In this document: positions 57,385-64,000 of the stretch, in pieces
Layout of the letters: each line of letters opens with the position of its first letter
How positions within the stretch are numbered: position 1 is the first letter of the stretch
Source of the DNA: Treponema sp.
Lineage (GTDB): Bacteria; Spirochaetota; Spirochaetia; Treponematales; Treponemataceae
NCBI GenBank assembly: GCA_016288205.1
Contig: JAEEYO010000059.1
Span: 1 to 64,000 of the forward strand
DNA length: 64,000 bases
Reading direction: 5' to 3'
Program-made: the position numbers and the translations under genes
Notes under the pieces: generated by a model
The model's input: the letters and a program-made list of their open reading frames with translations, nothing else
Told to the model about the DNA's origin: nothing
The model's database searches: none

Positions 57385-58646
57385 TGGCACGTTTCGGAAA
57401 AAGCGACCAGCAGTTCTGTGCTTTCTGCGGAAGACCTGCTGATGAGAACAGGCGTGTGGTAAAGGCTCCCAGCGAGGCGATTTATATCTGCGAAAAGTGT
57501 GTGGCCGCTTGCCAGACCGTACTTAACGATGAAAAACATTCCATGACCCCCATCAACATGGAGGACGTCCCTACCCCCCGCGAATTCAAGGAATATCTTG
57601 ACCAGTATGTTATCGGACAAGACAGGGCAAAGAAGGTTCTGTCGGTTGCCGTTTACAATCACTACAAGCAGCTTTCCATCACCAAGGAACAGCAGGCGGC
57701 GAGTGACGTGAAGATTGAAAAGTCCAACATTCTCCTTCTGGGACCAACTGGAAGCGGAAAGACGCTCCTTGCAAAGACCCTTGCAGAAAGGCTCAAGGTT
57801 CCGTTCGCAATTGCAGACGCAACCACTTTGACAGAAGCCGGCTACGTTGGTGAGGACGTGGAGAACGTGCTCCTGAAGCTTATCAATGCGGCAGATGGTG
57901 ACGTTACGGCGGCAGAAAGAGGAATCATCTTCATTGACGAGATTGACAAAATCAGCAGAAAGAGCGAAAACACATCCATTACCCGCGATGTTTCGGGCGA
58001 AGGAGTACAGCAGGCTCTTCTTAAAATTCTTGAAGGAACCCATGCATCGGTTCCGCCCCAGGGTGGACGCAAGCATCCGAACCAGGAGATGATTGACATT
58101 GACACTACGAACATCCTCTTCATCTGTGGAGGAGCATTCGTTGGGCTTGAAAAAATCATCGAGCAGAGACTTTCATCTTCATCAATCGGATTCGGAGCTA
58201 CCGGAACAAAACGCACCGAGGAAGAGCGCATGGAGCTTCTGAACCAGTGTACGTCGGATGACCTCGTGAAATTCGGCCTGATTCCTGAAATCATCGGTCG
58301 TCTTCCCATGACCTGTGCACTCAAGGAGCTTGACAGGGACGATTTGCGCCGCATCCTCAAGGAACCGAAGAACGCAATCACAAAGCAGTTCCAGGCAAGC
58401 TTCGCAATTGATGACGTTGACCTGAGCTTCGATGACGAGGCCATTGATGAGATTGCGGACATCGCCATAAAGAACAAGACCGGTGCGCGCGGACTCAGAG
58501 CCATCGTAGAGCAGATTCTTTTGGACATCATGTTTGAGATTCCTTCAATCCCGGGAAAGAAAAAGCTGGTCATCACAAAGAACATCGTGGACCAGAAATC
58601 CATCGCGGATGTGGAATCGCTTCTTTCGGATCAAAAGACGGCATAA
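57384..58646 (+). CDS. clpX: ATP-dependent Clp protease ATP-binding subunit ClpX
   Basis: A 420-residue AAA+ unfoldase with an N-terminal C4 zinc-binding domain (C-A-F-C-G...C-E-K-C), Walker A G-P-T-G-S-G-K-T, Walker B I-I-F-I-D-E-I-D, the pore loop G-Y-V-G-E-D and the ClpP-binding I-G-F loop (S-S-I-G-F-G-A). It is translationally coupled to clpP. Confidence 0.97.
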   Translation: MARFGKSDQQFCAFCGRPADENRRVVKAPSEAIYICEKCVAACQTVLNDEKHSMTPINMEDVPTPREFKEYLDQYVIGQDRAKKVLSVAVYNHYKQLSITKEQQAASDVKIEKSNILLLGPTGSGKTLLAKTLAERLKVPFAIADATTLTEAGYVGEDVENVLLKLINAADGDVTAAERGIIFIDEIDKISRKSENTSITRDVSGEGVQQALLKILEGTHASVPPQGGRKHPNQEMIDIDTTNILFICGGAFVGLEKIIEQRLSSSSIGFGATGTKRTEEERMELLNQCTSDDLVKFGLIPEIIGRLPMTCALKELDRDDLRRILKEPKNAITKQFQASFAIDDVDLSFDDEAIDEIADIAIKNKTGARGLRAIVEQILLDIMFEIPSIPGKKKLVITKNIVDQKSIADVESLLSDQKTA

Positions 58647-58671
58647 ACGATCTGCCGCACACACGAAGAAA

Positions 58672-58710
58672 GGGACTGTCCGACATTTTATCGGGCAGCC
58701 TTTTTTTTTT
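58672..58710 (+). terminator. Terminator of tig-clpP-clpX
   Basis: GGACTGTCCGA pairs with TCGGGCAGCC (one bulge, one G-U pair), followed by ten T. Confidence 0.9.
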
Positions 58711-58750
58711 GCTTTTTGAGATGAACTAGGAATTCTCTGTGTTCCTAGAA

Positions 58751-59890
58751 TTATTTTTCGGAAAGATTTTTCAAAAGCTCCAAGGTTGCGGCGGCTGTTT
58801 TTTCCCATGAGAAACGCTTTGTCCACTCAAGTCCGTCGGCAGAGAGTTTTTTCCTCAGGGCAGAATCGCAGACAATCTTTTCAATGGCATCCGACATTTC
58901 CTCAAGGTTCTCGGAATCAAAAAAGAGCGCGTTGCTTCCGGCCATCTCACCCATCGCACCTGCCTGCGAACATGCGACCGGAATTCCACATGCCATGGCC
59001 TCAAGGACGGAAAGCCCCACTCCCTCGGTTACGGACGGAAAAACACAAGCGTCTGCGTTGCGGTAAAGCTCCGGAAAATTCTCATGCGGAAAATATCCCG
59101 TAACAAAAATGTCGCTTGAAAAAGACGAGTCAAAAATCGCCTTGTGAACCATCTCTCCATACGCGCCCTCGCTGCCGGCAAGAACCAATCTGTGCGGGAG
59201 CCCCGTTTTTTCCTTGAACATGGAGAATGCCTTTACGAGCTCCACATGCTTTTTTCCCTCGTTCTGCATCCGGGACGCATAGATTATGTACGGACGCTTT
59301 ATGGCGAAAGGCTTTATGTCCACAATCTCATCACCGTCCCCCAAATCCGTGCGCGGATAAAAAAGACTGTGGTCAATTCCGTTGTGGATTACCTCAATCT
59401 TTCGGCACCTGATTCCGGACCGCTCAAGATCCTTCTTTATGTACTGGCTCGGCGTGATGATGCAGTCGGCATGGGAAAGTCCCTTTTTCATCTGTCTCCT
59501 GAACCAAAAATCGTCACTCTGCTCAAAAAGATTGCTCACAATGTCGTGCACAACGGCAATTCCCGGCACCTTGAAGCTGCGTGGGAGCATCCTGGGACCT
59601 GCGGAATAGACGATCGCGTCATATCCGTGCTTTTTTCCGAATGAGTTCACCTTGAACGTGTGCCAGTATCTTTCCGCCACAAGGCTCTCGGGCACAGCGA
59701 CGGACTCAAATTTAAAGCTCTTGTCCCCGGTGAAGGTAAAACGGTCCATCTCCGCGCCGAAAAGCTCAAACTCAATATCCATATTGCCATTATTTTTATT
59801 CTCAGGCAGATTGCGGACAAGGGACATCAGATATGTTCCGATTCCAGAGCGTCCGTGATCACAGCCAAAAGTATCAATTCCAACTTTCAT
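58751..59890 (-). CDS. GT4-family glycosyltransferase
   Basis: A 379-residue GT-B glycosyltransferase. G-R-S-G-I-G-T-Y begins the acceptor-binding domain; the donor site has H-N-G-I-D (about 170), Y-A-S-R-M-Q-N-E-G-K-K and the E-x7-E-like P-S-V-T-E-G-V-G-L-S-V-L-E-A-M-A-C-G. It probably transfers a hexose, as in mannosyltransferase-like GT4 enzymes; the product is unknown. I chose ATG 59890 because a TATACT box ends 6 nt before it. It has no Shine-Dalgarno. Confidence 0.85.
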   Translation of the reverse strand: MKVGIDTFGCDHGRSGIGTYLMSLVRNLPENKNNGNMDIEFELFGAEMDRFTFTGDKSFKFESVAVPESLVAERYWHTFKVNSFGKKHGYDAIVYSAGPRMLPRSFKVPGIAVVHDIVSNLFEQSDDFWFRRQMKKGLSHADCIITPSQYIKKDLERSGIRCRKIEVIHNGIDHSLFYPRTDLGDGDEIVDIKPFAIKRPYIIYASRMQNEGKKHVELVKAFSMFKEKTGLPHRLVLAGSEGAYGEMVHKAIFDSSFSSDIFVTGYFPHENFPELYRNADACVFPSVTEGVGLSVLEAMACGIPVACSQAGAMGEMAGSNALFFDSENLEEMSDAIEKIVCDSALRKKLSADGLEWTKRFSWEKTAAATLELLKNLSEK

Positions 59891-59896
59891 AAGAAT

Positions 59897-59905
59897 AGTA
59901 TACCA
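59897..59905 (-). promoter_or_regulatory. Extended -10 promoter of the glycosyltransferase (leaderless)
   Basis: On the minus strand TGG-TATACT (59905-59897), 6 nt, ATG 59890. No good -35 is seen, as is usual with an extended -10. Confidence 0.6.
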
Positions 59906-59921
59906 CAAAATCATAAAAATA

Positions 59922-59930
59922 TGCTATACT
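59922..59930 (+). promoter_or_regulatory. Extended -10 promoter of the DEAD-box helicase (leaderless)
   Basis: TGC-TATACT, 6 nt, ATG 59937. It is the mirror of the divergent glycosyltransferase promoter, with 22 nt between the two -10 hexamers. Confidence 0.6.
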
Positions 59931-59936
59931 AAAAAT

Positions 59937-61157
59937 ATGAATGAGACATTTTTAGATTTCGGAATCACACAGGAAATGCAGGACAAACTTTCGTCCATTG
60001 GAATCACGGAGCCAACAGCGGTTCAAAAACAGGTAATGCCCCTGGTTGCGGAGGGAAAGAACATCCTTTTTCAGAGCGAGACGGGAACGGGAAAAACATT
60101 CGCCTACCTACTTCCGCTTATTCAAAAGATTGAGAGGGAAAGCGAGAAGGAAAGATCATGGGTGCGTCTGCTGATTGCATCCCCCACATACGAGCTTGCA
60201 TCCCAGATTAAAAAACAGGTGCAGCTTGTGAGCGACTTGAAATGCGCGCTTTGTATTGGAGGCTCCCAGCTGACCAAACAGATTGAAAAACTCCGCGAAC
60301 GACCTTCCATAGTGATTGGCGGCCCCTCAAGGCTTCTGGAGCTGATTCACCTGAAAAAACTCAACGCCGAAAAGGTGGAATGTCTTGTGCTTGATGAGGC
60401 GGACAGATTGCTTTCACCGGAAATGAGGGATGAGACAAGGGGGCTTTTGGACCGTCTTCCCAGAAAAGTACAGCTCATTGGAAATTCCGCGACGGTAAGT
60501 GACTTTACCCGAAACACACTGCAAAAAGCAAGGGACTCGCTCGACGGTGCTGCAACGGAGACAAAGGAGGGAGGAAGCAAGGCGATTACGCTGATTTCAC
60601 TTCCGCCGGAGGATATATTAAGGAAGAAAATCACTCACTGGGCCATTTTCGCGGAAAGAAGGCAAAAAATCGACAGCCTCAGGAGCTTCATAAATGCCGT
60701 AAAGCCTGGAAAACTCATAGTGTTTACGAGCAGGACAGACCAGGTTGAGAACATCGTGAGCAAATTGCAGTACAAAAAGCTCGAATGTGAGGGATTCAGC
60801 GCAAAGGCGGACAAAAGAACCCGCAAAGAAATGATAGACCGCTTCATATCCGGAAAAACACCTATACTTGTAACGAGCGATTTAGCGTCACGAGGCCTTG
60901 ACATTCCCGGAATCACACATGTGGTGCAGATGGATTTGCCGGACAAAGCTGATTTTTTCATCCACCGGGCAGGAAGGACGGGACGTGCGGGCAAGGACGG
61001 AATCAACTGCGTGATCGGGGATGCCATTGAGATGGAGGCTTATGCAAGGCTGGAGAAAAAGCTCAAGCTCACCGTATATCCGAAGATTCTCTATGGAGGA
61101 AAACTCCTTGATGCGGGCGACGTGGAGATGCTTGACCCGGATCCGAAAGATAAATAA
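59937..61157 (+). CDS. DEAD-box RNA helicase
   Basis: A 406-residue helicase: Q motif (F-L-D-F-G-I-T...E-P-T-A-V-Q), Walker A S-E-T-G-T-G-K-T, D-E-A-D box, S-A-T, then the C-terminal R-G-L-D-I-P and H-R-A-G-R-T-G-R-A-G. It lacks the long basic tail of many RNA helicases. It probably helps ribosome assembly or mRNA turnover. No Shine-Dalgarno; see the leaderless promoter. Confidence 0.92.
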   Translation: MNETFLDFGITQEMQDKLSSIGITEPTAVQKQVMPLVAEGKNILFQSETGTGKTFAYLLPLIQKIERESEKERSWVRLLIASPTYELASQIKKQVQLVSDLKCALCIGGSQLTKQIEKLRERPSIVIGGPSRLLELIHLKKLNAEKVECLVLDEADRLLSPEMRDETRGLLDRLPRKVQLIGNSATVSDFTRNTLQKARDSLDGAATETKEGGSKAITLISLPPEDILRKKITHWAIFAERRQKIDSLRSFINAVKPGKLIVFTSRTDQVENIVSKLQYKKLECEGFSAKADKRTRKEMIDRFISGKTPILVTSDLASRGLDIPGITHVVQMDLPDKADFFIHRAGRTGRAGKDGINCVIGDAIEMEAYARLEKKLKLTVYPKILYGGKLLDAGDVEMLDPDPKDK

Positions 61158-61174
61158 TTGTTTCCCTTCCCCTA

Positions 61175-61203
61175 TTGTTAAAGACTTTGCAAAATGATAT
61201 AAT
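61175..61203 (+). promoter_or_regulatory. Promoter of smc
   Basis: TTGTTA (61175-61180), 17 nt ending TGA (extended -10), TATAAT (61198-61203). The leader is about 100 nt. Confidence 0.75.
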
Positions 61204-61308
61204 ATCCCTGTTTGTTAAAACGCCTATACGGACACATCAGGGGAAACGTAGTGGGAATAATCAGTTTTTATCCTTGTCTGTCCAAAATTATAAATTGAGG
61301 GGAATCTT

Positions 61309-64000
61309 GTGTTTTTAAAGAGTCTGGAAATCTTCGGCTTCAAATCATTTGCCGACCGAACCCATATAAATTTTGCCGACGGAATCACCGCGCTTTTGGG
61401 ACCAAACGGATGCGGAAAAAGCAATGTTGTTGACGCAATCAAATGGGTACTGGCTGAGAACCGATCTAAAAATCTGCGTGCGGCGAGCATGGAGGACGTA
61501 ATCTTCAATGGTACGGAATCCCGTCCGGCGCTCTCACTTGCCGAAGTCACACTCACTATTGCGAATGAAAACAGCCTGCTCCCAATCTCAGACACGGAAA
61601 TTGCCATAAAGCGAAGACTCTACCGCTCAGGCGAAAACGAGTATTTTATCAACGGAAGACCGGCGACCGCAACCGAAATCCGCAAGCTTTTCATGGACAC
61701 CGGAGTCGGAAAGGCGGCCTACTCTGTCATGGAGCAGGGAAAAATCACCCAGATTCTTTCATCCAAGCCCGAGGACCGTCGCTATCTTTTTGAGGAGGCA
61801 GCGGGAATCAGCCGCAGCAAGGCAGAGGTAGCGGAAGCCGAGAGCAAGCTTGAGAAAACCAAGGCAAATCTTGAGCAGATTAACAGCGGACTCCAGGAAA
61901 CAAAACGCTCATACGAGACTCTCAAGGTTCAGGCGGACAAGACAACAAAATACCGCGCGCTTACCGAAGAAAAATTCAACTACGAGCTTGACATACAGCT
62001 TTTGAAACTCAAGGATTTTACCCAGGACAAGGCACATCACGAGCAGATTCTTAACGAGGCAAAGGAAAAAAGGGATGCCGCGGTCAAGGACATCGCCGAG
62101 ATTTATGACACGCTCAACGAAAACACCGACAAAATCAAGTCTCTCAATGACCAGCTTACGGCAAAGCAGACGGAAACAATCAAGCTCCAGGCCGAGCAGT
62201 CCGGAAAAAAGGACCTCGTCAAGCAGATTAAGCAGCAGCAGATTGGAATCCGCGAAAAAATAGGACAGCTGGAAAACAGGATAAAAAACACCACCGAAAG
62301 AATTGACGAGTACAATCAGGACATTGACAGCCTTAACGCCGATCTTTATGAGAAAAAGAAGGCTCTGGACAAGATAATAGAAAACATCAACAGCTTTACG
62401 CAAAACATCTCCCAGTGCAACGGTCAGATTGATGACAACCAGCGTCAAATCAGCACGAATTCCGGCAAAATCAACAATCTGGATGCAGAAAGGGAGTCTT
62501 TGCAAAAGGAGCTCGCCGCAATCACCGAGGACATAGTTACCGAGCTGGACGCAAAGCTAAAGGAAGCGGGCTACTCGTCATCTGGCAGCAAAAAGGCAAA
62601 GGAAGCCTTGAACACTCTTCTTGAGAAAATCAAGATTTTTTCAACCGGCCGCGCGAACATTTTCATGGATTTCTCAAAGCTTTCCACACATTCAGAAAAA
62701 GACTGCGAGCGTTTTTCATCCGATGCCGTCCAGGCGTTTACTGACTTGCAGGGAATGCTGGAGGAACTTTCAAGCTCCATCGAAACATACACCAAAACAA
62801 CTCCCCAGTTTATTGACGACTTCCTATCTCCAGAGGGAATCATCACGAAAAAGAGGAACATTGACCAGAGCATTCAGGAAAATCTGGAGCAGATAAAACA
62901 GCTGAACCTTGAGAACAAGGAGCTTGCGAACACAAACGTCGAGCTGAACAAAAAAATCAGCGAATACAAGGAGACTCTGAACGGTCTTCAAATCAACCGC
63001 GCGGAAATAATCCAGCAGAACAACAACTGCACCCAGCAGATTGCGTCTTTAAAAAGGAATCTCGCTTCCGAGGAAAACAGCCTCAGGGAACAGCAGGATG
63101 AGTTGTTTCAGGAAAACCGCCGCCAGGAGGAGATGGACGACCAGCTGCAGGAGATTGAGGAGCAGATTGCAGAATTGCAGGCAAAGGGCGACAAATTGCT
63201 CGATGAGATTGACGAGCTGAACAAGCAGATTAACGAATGCAACAGCAAGGTCAGCGGAAAGGAAGATGCCCTTAAAAAACGTCAAGATGAGAAAAACAAG
63301 TATCAGGCGCAGATTGAGAGATACACTGCCTCAGTCGCGCAGAACGATACCGAAATCCGCAACGTAAAGCAGAATTTCCAGGACAACTATTCAAGGGACC
63401 TGATGGAATTCGAAGAGCGGATGTATACAATCACAGAAACTCCGCAGATGCTCAAGGAAAAGCTTGCCGCCACAAAGCAGAAAATCAGCGACCTTGGATC
63501 CGTGAACTTTATGGCCGTGGAGCAGTTCGCCGAGGAAAAGGAAAGATTTGAAAGGCAGCAGGAAAGCTACAACGACACCAAAAAGACCCTGGAAAATCTT
63601 ATCCGCGTAAGTGAGGAAATCAGGACAAAATCTTCGGAGCTGTTCCTGAGCACTTACAATAAAATCAGGAAGAATTTCCACAATATGTTCCGCAGGATGT
63701 TCAACGGCGGAGGTAAGGCAGAGCTCAGGCTGATTGACCCGACAAACGTACTCACCACGGGAATTGACATTTATGCGCAGCCGCCCGGAAAAAAGCTTGA
63801 GAACATCTCCCTGCTCTCCGGTGGTGAAAAAACCATGACCGCCATGGCATTGCTCTTCGCCACATATCAGGTCCGCCCCAGCCCCTTCTGTCTCCTTGAT
63901 GAGATTGACGCGGCTCTTGATGACAAAAACGTGGGAAGCCTTGTTAATGTTTTAAAGGCATTTTCAGGTGTCAGCCAGTACATTGTCATTACTCACAACA
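61309..64000 (+). CDS. smc: Chromosome partition protein SMC, 3' partial and unusually short
   Basis: Starts at GTG 61309 after GAGGGG. The N-terminal head has F-K-S-F-A-D-R and Walker A G-P-N-G-C-G-K-S-N; coiled coils follow. The C-terminal head is already complete at the window end: signature L-S-G-G-E-K-T-M-T-A-M-A-L and Walker B C-L-L-D-E-I-D-A-A-L, then V-I-T-H-N. This takes 897 codons, some 270 fewer than in B. subtilis Smc. I see no typical SMC hinge; residues about 405-520 hold a shorter non-coil segment. It condenses and segregates the chromosome with ScpAB. The stop lies beyond the window. Confidence 0.92.
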   Translation, partial: MFLKSLEIFGFKSFADRTHINFADGITALLGPNGCGKSNVVDAIKWVLAENRSKNLRAASMEDVIFNGTESRPALSLAEVTLTIANENSLLPISDTEIAIKRRLYRSGENEYFINGRPATATEIRKLFMDTGVGKAAYSVMEQGKITQILSSKPEDRRYLFEEAAGISRSKAEVAEAESKLEKTKANLEQINSGLQETKRSYETLKVQADKTTKYRALTEEKFNYELDIQLLKLKDFTQDKAHHEQILNEAKEKRDAAVKDIAEIYDTLNENTDKIKSLNDQLTAKQTETIKLQAEQSGKKDLVKQIKQQQIGIREKIGQLENRIKNTTERIDEYNQDIDSLNADLYEKKKALDKIIENINSFTQNISQCNGQIDDNQRQISTNSGKINNLDAERESLQKELAAITEDIVTELDAKLKEAGYSSSGSKKAKEALNTLLEKIKIFSTGRANIFMDFSKLSTHSEKDCERFSSDAVQAFTDLQGMLEELSSSIETYTKTTPQFIDDFLSPEGIITKKRNIDQSIQENLEQIKQLNLENKELANTNVELNKKISEYKETLNGLQINRAEIIQQNNNCTQQIASLKRNLASEENSLREQQDELFQENRRQEEMDDQLQEIEEQIAELQAKGDKLLDEIDELNKQINECNSKVSGKEDALKKRQDEKNKYQAQIERYTASVAQNDTEIRNVKQNFQDNYSRDLMEFEERMYTITETPQMLKEKLAATKQKISDLGSVNFMAVEQFAEEKERFERQQESYNDTKKTLENLIRVSEEIRTKSSELFLSTYNKIRKNFHNMFRRMFNGGGKAELRLIDPTNVLTTGIDIYAQPPGKKLENISLLSGGEKTMTAMALLFATYQVRPSPFCLLDEIDAALDDKNVGSLVNVLKAFSGVSQYIVITHN

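Overview
The window looks like chromosomal DNA of a treponeme-type spirochaete, probably a carbohydrate-fermenting gut or rumen species. The evidence is a FlbB-FliK-FlgD-FlgE flagellar block with a Treponema-type hook protein, lipobox-like signals of the F-T-[GS]-C kind, and a morphogenesis/replication cluster (rodA, mrdA, mreD, mreC, mreB, TPR gene, rnpB, zinc-ribbon gene, rpoD, dnaG, mltG) in an order I recall, from memory, as close to that of Treponema pallidum. The sugar-linked genes (GH3 beta-glucosidase, hexokinase, L-lactate dehydrogenase, a 7TM chemoreceptor with a sugar-binding-like ectodomain) fit a fermentative lifestyle.

Layout. 1-4.3 kb: the end of a 21-residue-repeat protein, two AAA_14/DUF4143 ATPases with repeated palindromic upstream sites, and a small secreted protein. 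4.3-10.2 kb: an ArsR-type repressor divergent from an MMPL/RND exporter, a LolA-like periplasmic protein and an outer-membrane barrel. 10.4-15 kb: beta-glucosidase and chemoreceptor, then SufU. 15.5-29.9 kb: the elongasome operon, RNase P RNA, and the MBL-mltG-dnaG-rpoD operon, all on the minus strand. 30-34.6 kb: ldh and fumC, then two exported proteins of unknown function. 34.9-40.4 kb: the flagellar block and hexokinase. 40.6-44.2 kb: a UvrD/PcrA helicase, tRNA-Val(GAC) and an unusual acyltransferase. 44.2-54.9 kb: an accessory block lying between tRNA-Val and two tRNA-Gly genes. 55-61.2 kb: tRNA-Gly x2, tig-clpP-clpX, a glycosyltransferase and a DEAD-box helicase. 61.3 kb to the end: a 5' part of smc that encodes both ATPase-head signatures.

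The accessory block is the most interesting part. It contains two loci of Rpn-type (PD-(D/E)XK, recombination-promoting nuclease) genes. In each, the C-terminal section, which carries four-residue G-[IL]-x-x repeats and its own internal Shine-Dalgarno and ATG, has been copied downstream as a free-standing small gene with a different tail. That is what the RpnL/RpnS gene-within-gene toxin-antitoxin model would predict for a detached antitoxin. Between the two loci is a tightly packed five-gene operon: a HEPN-like protein with an R-x4-H motif, an apparently cytoplasmic zinc-finger/coiled-coil/parallel beta-helix protein, two zinc-ribbon membrane proteins and a secreted Cys/His-repeat protein. 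I recognise this combination as no named system; a defence or abortive-infection role is inference.

Other points of note are a soluble protein with a FliG C-terminal-like domain behind a MotA-loop-like segment, a set of genes whose -10 boxes sit 6-7 nt from the start codon (likely leaderless), an SMC that reaches its C-terminal head much earlier than usual, and tRNA-Gly genes with C at position 55.
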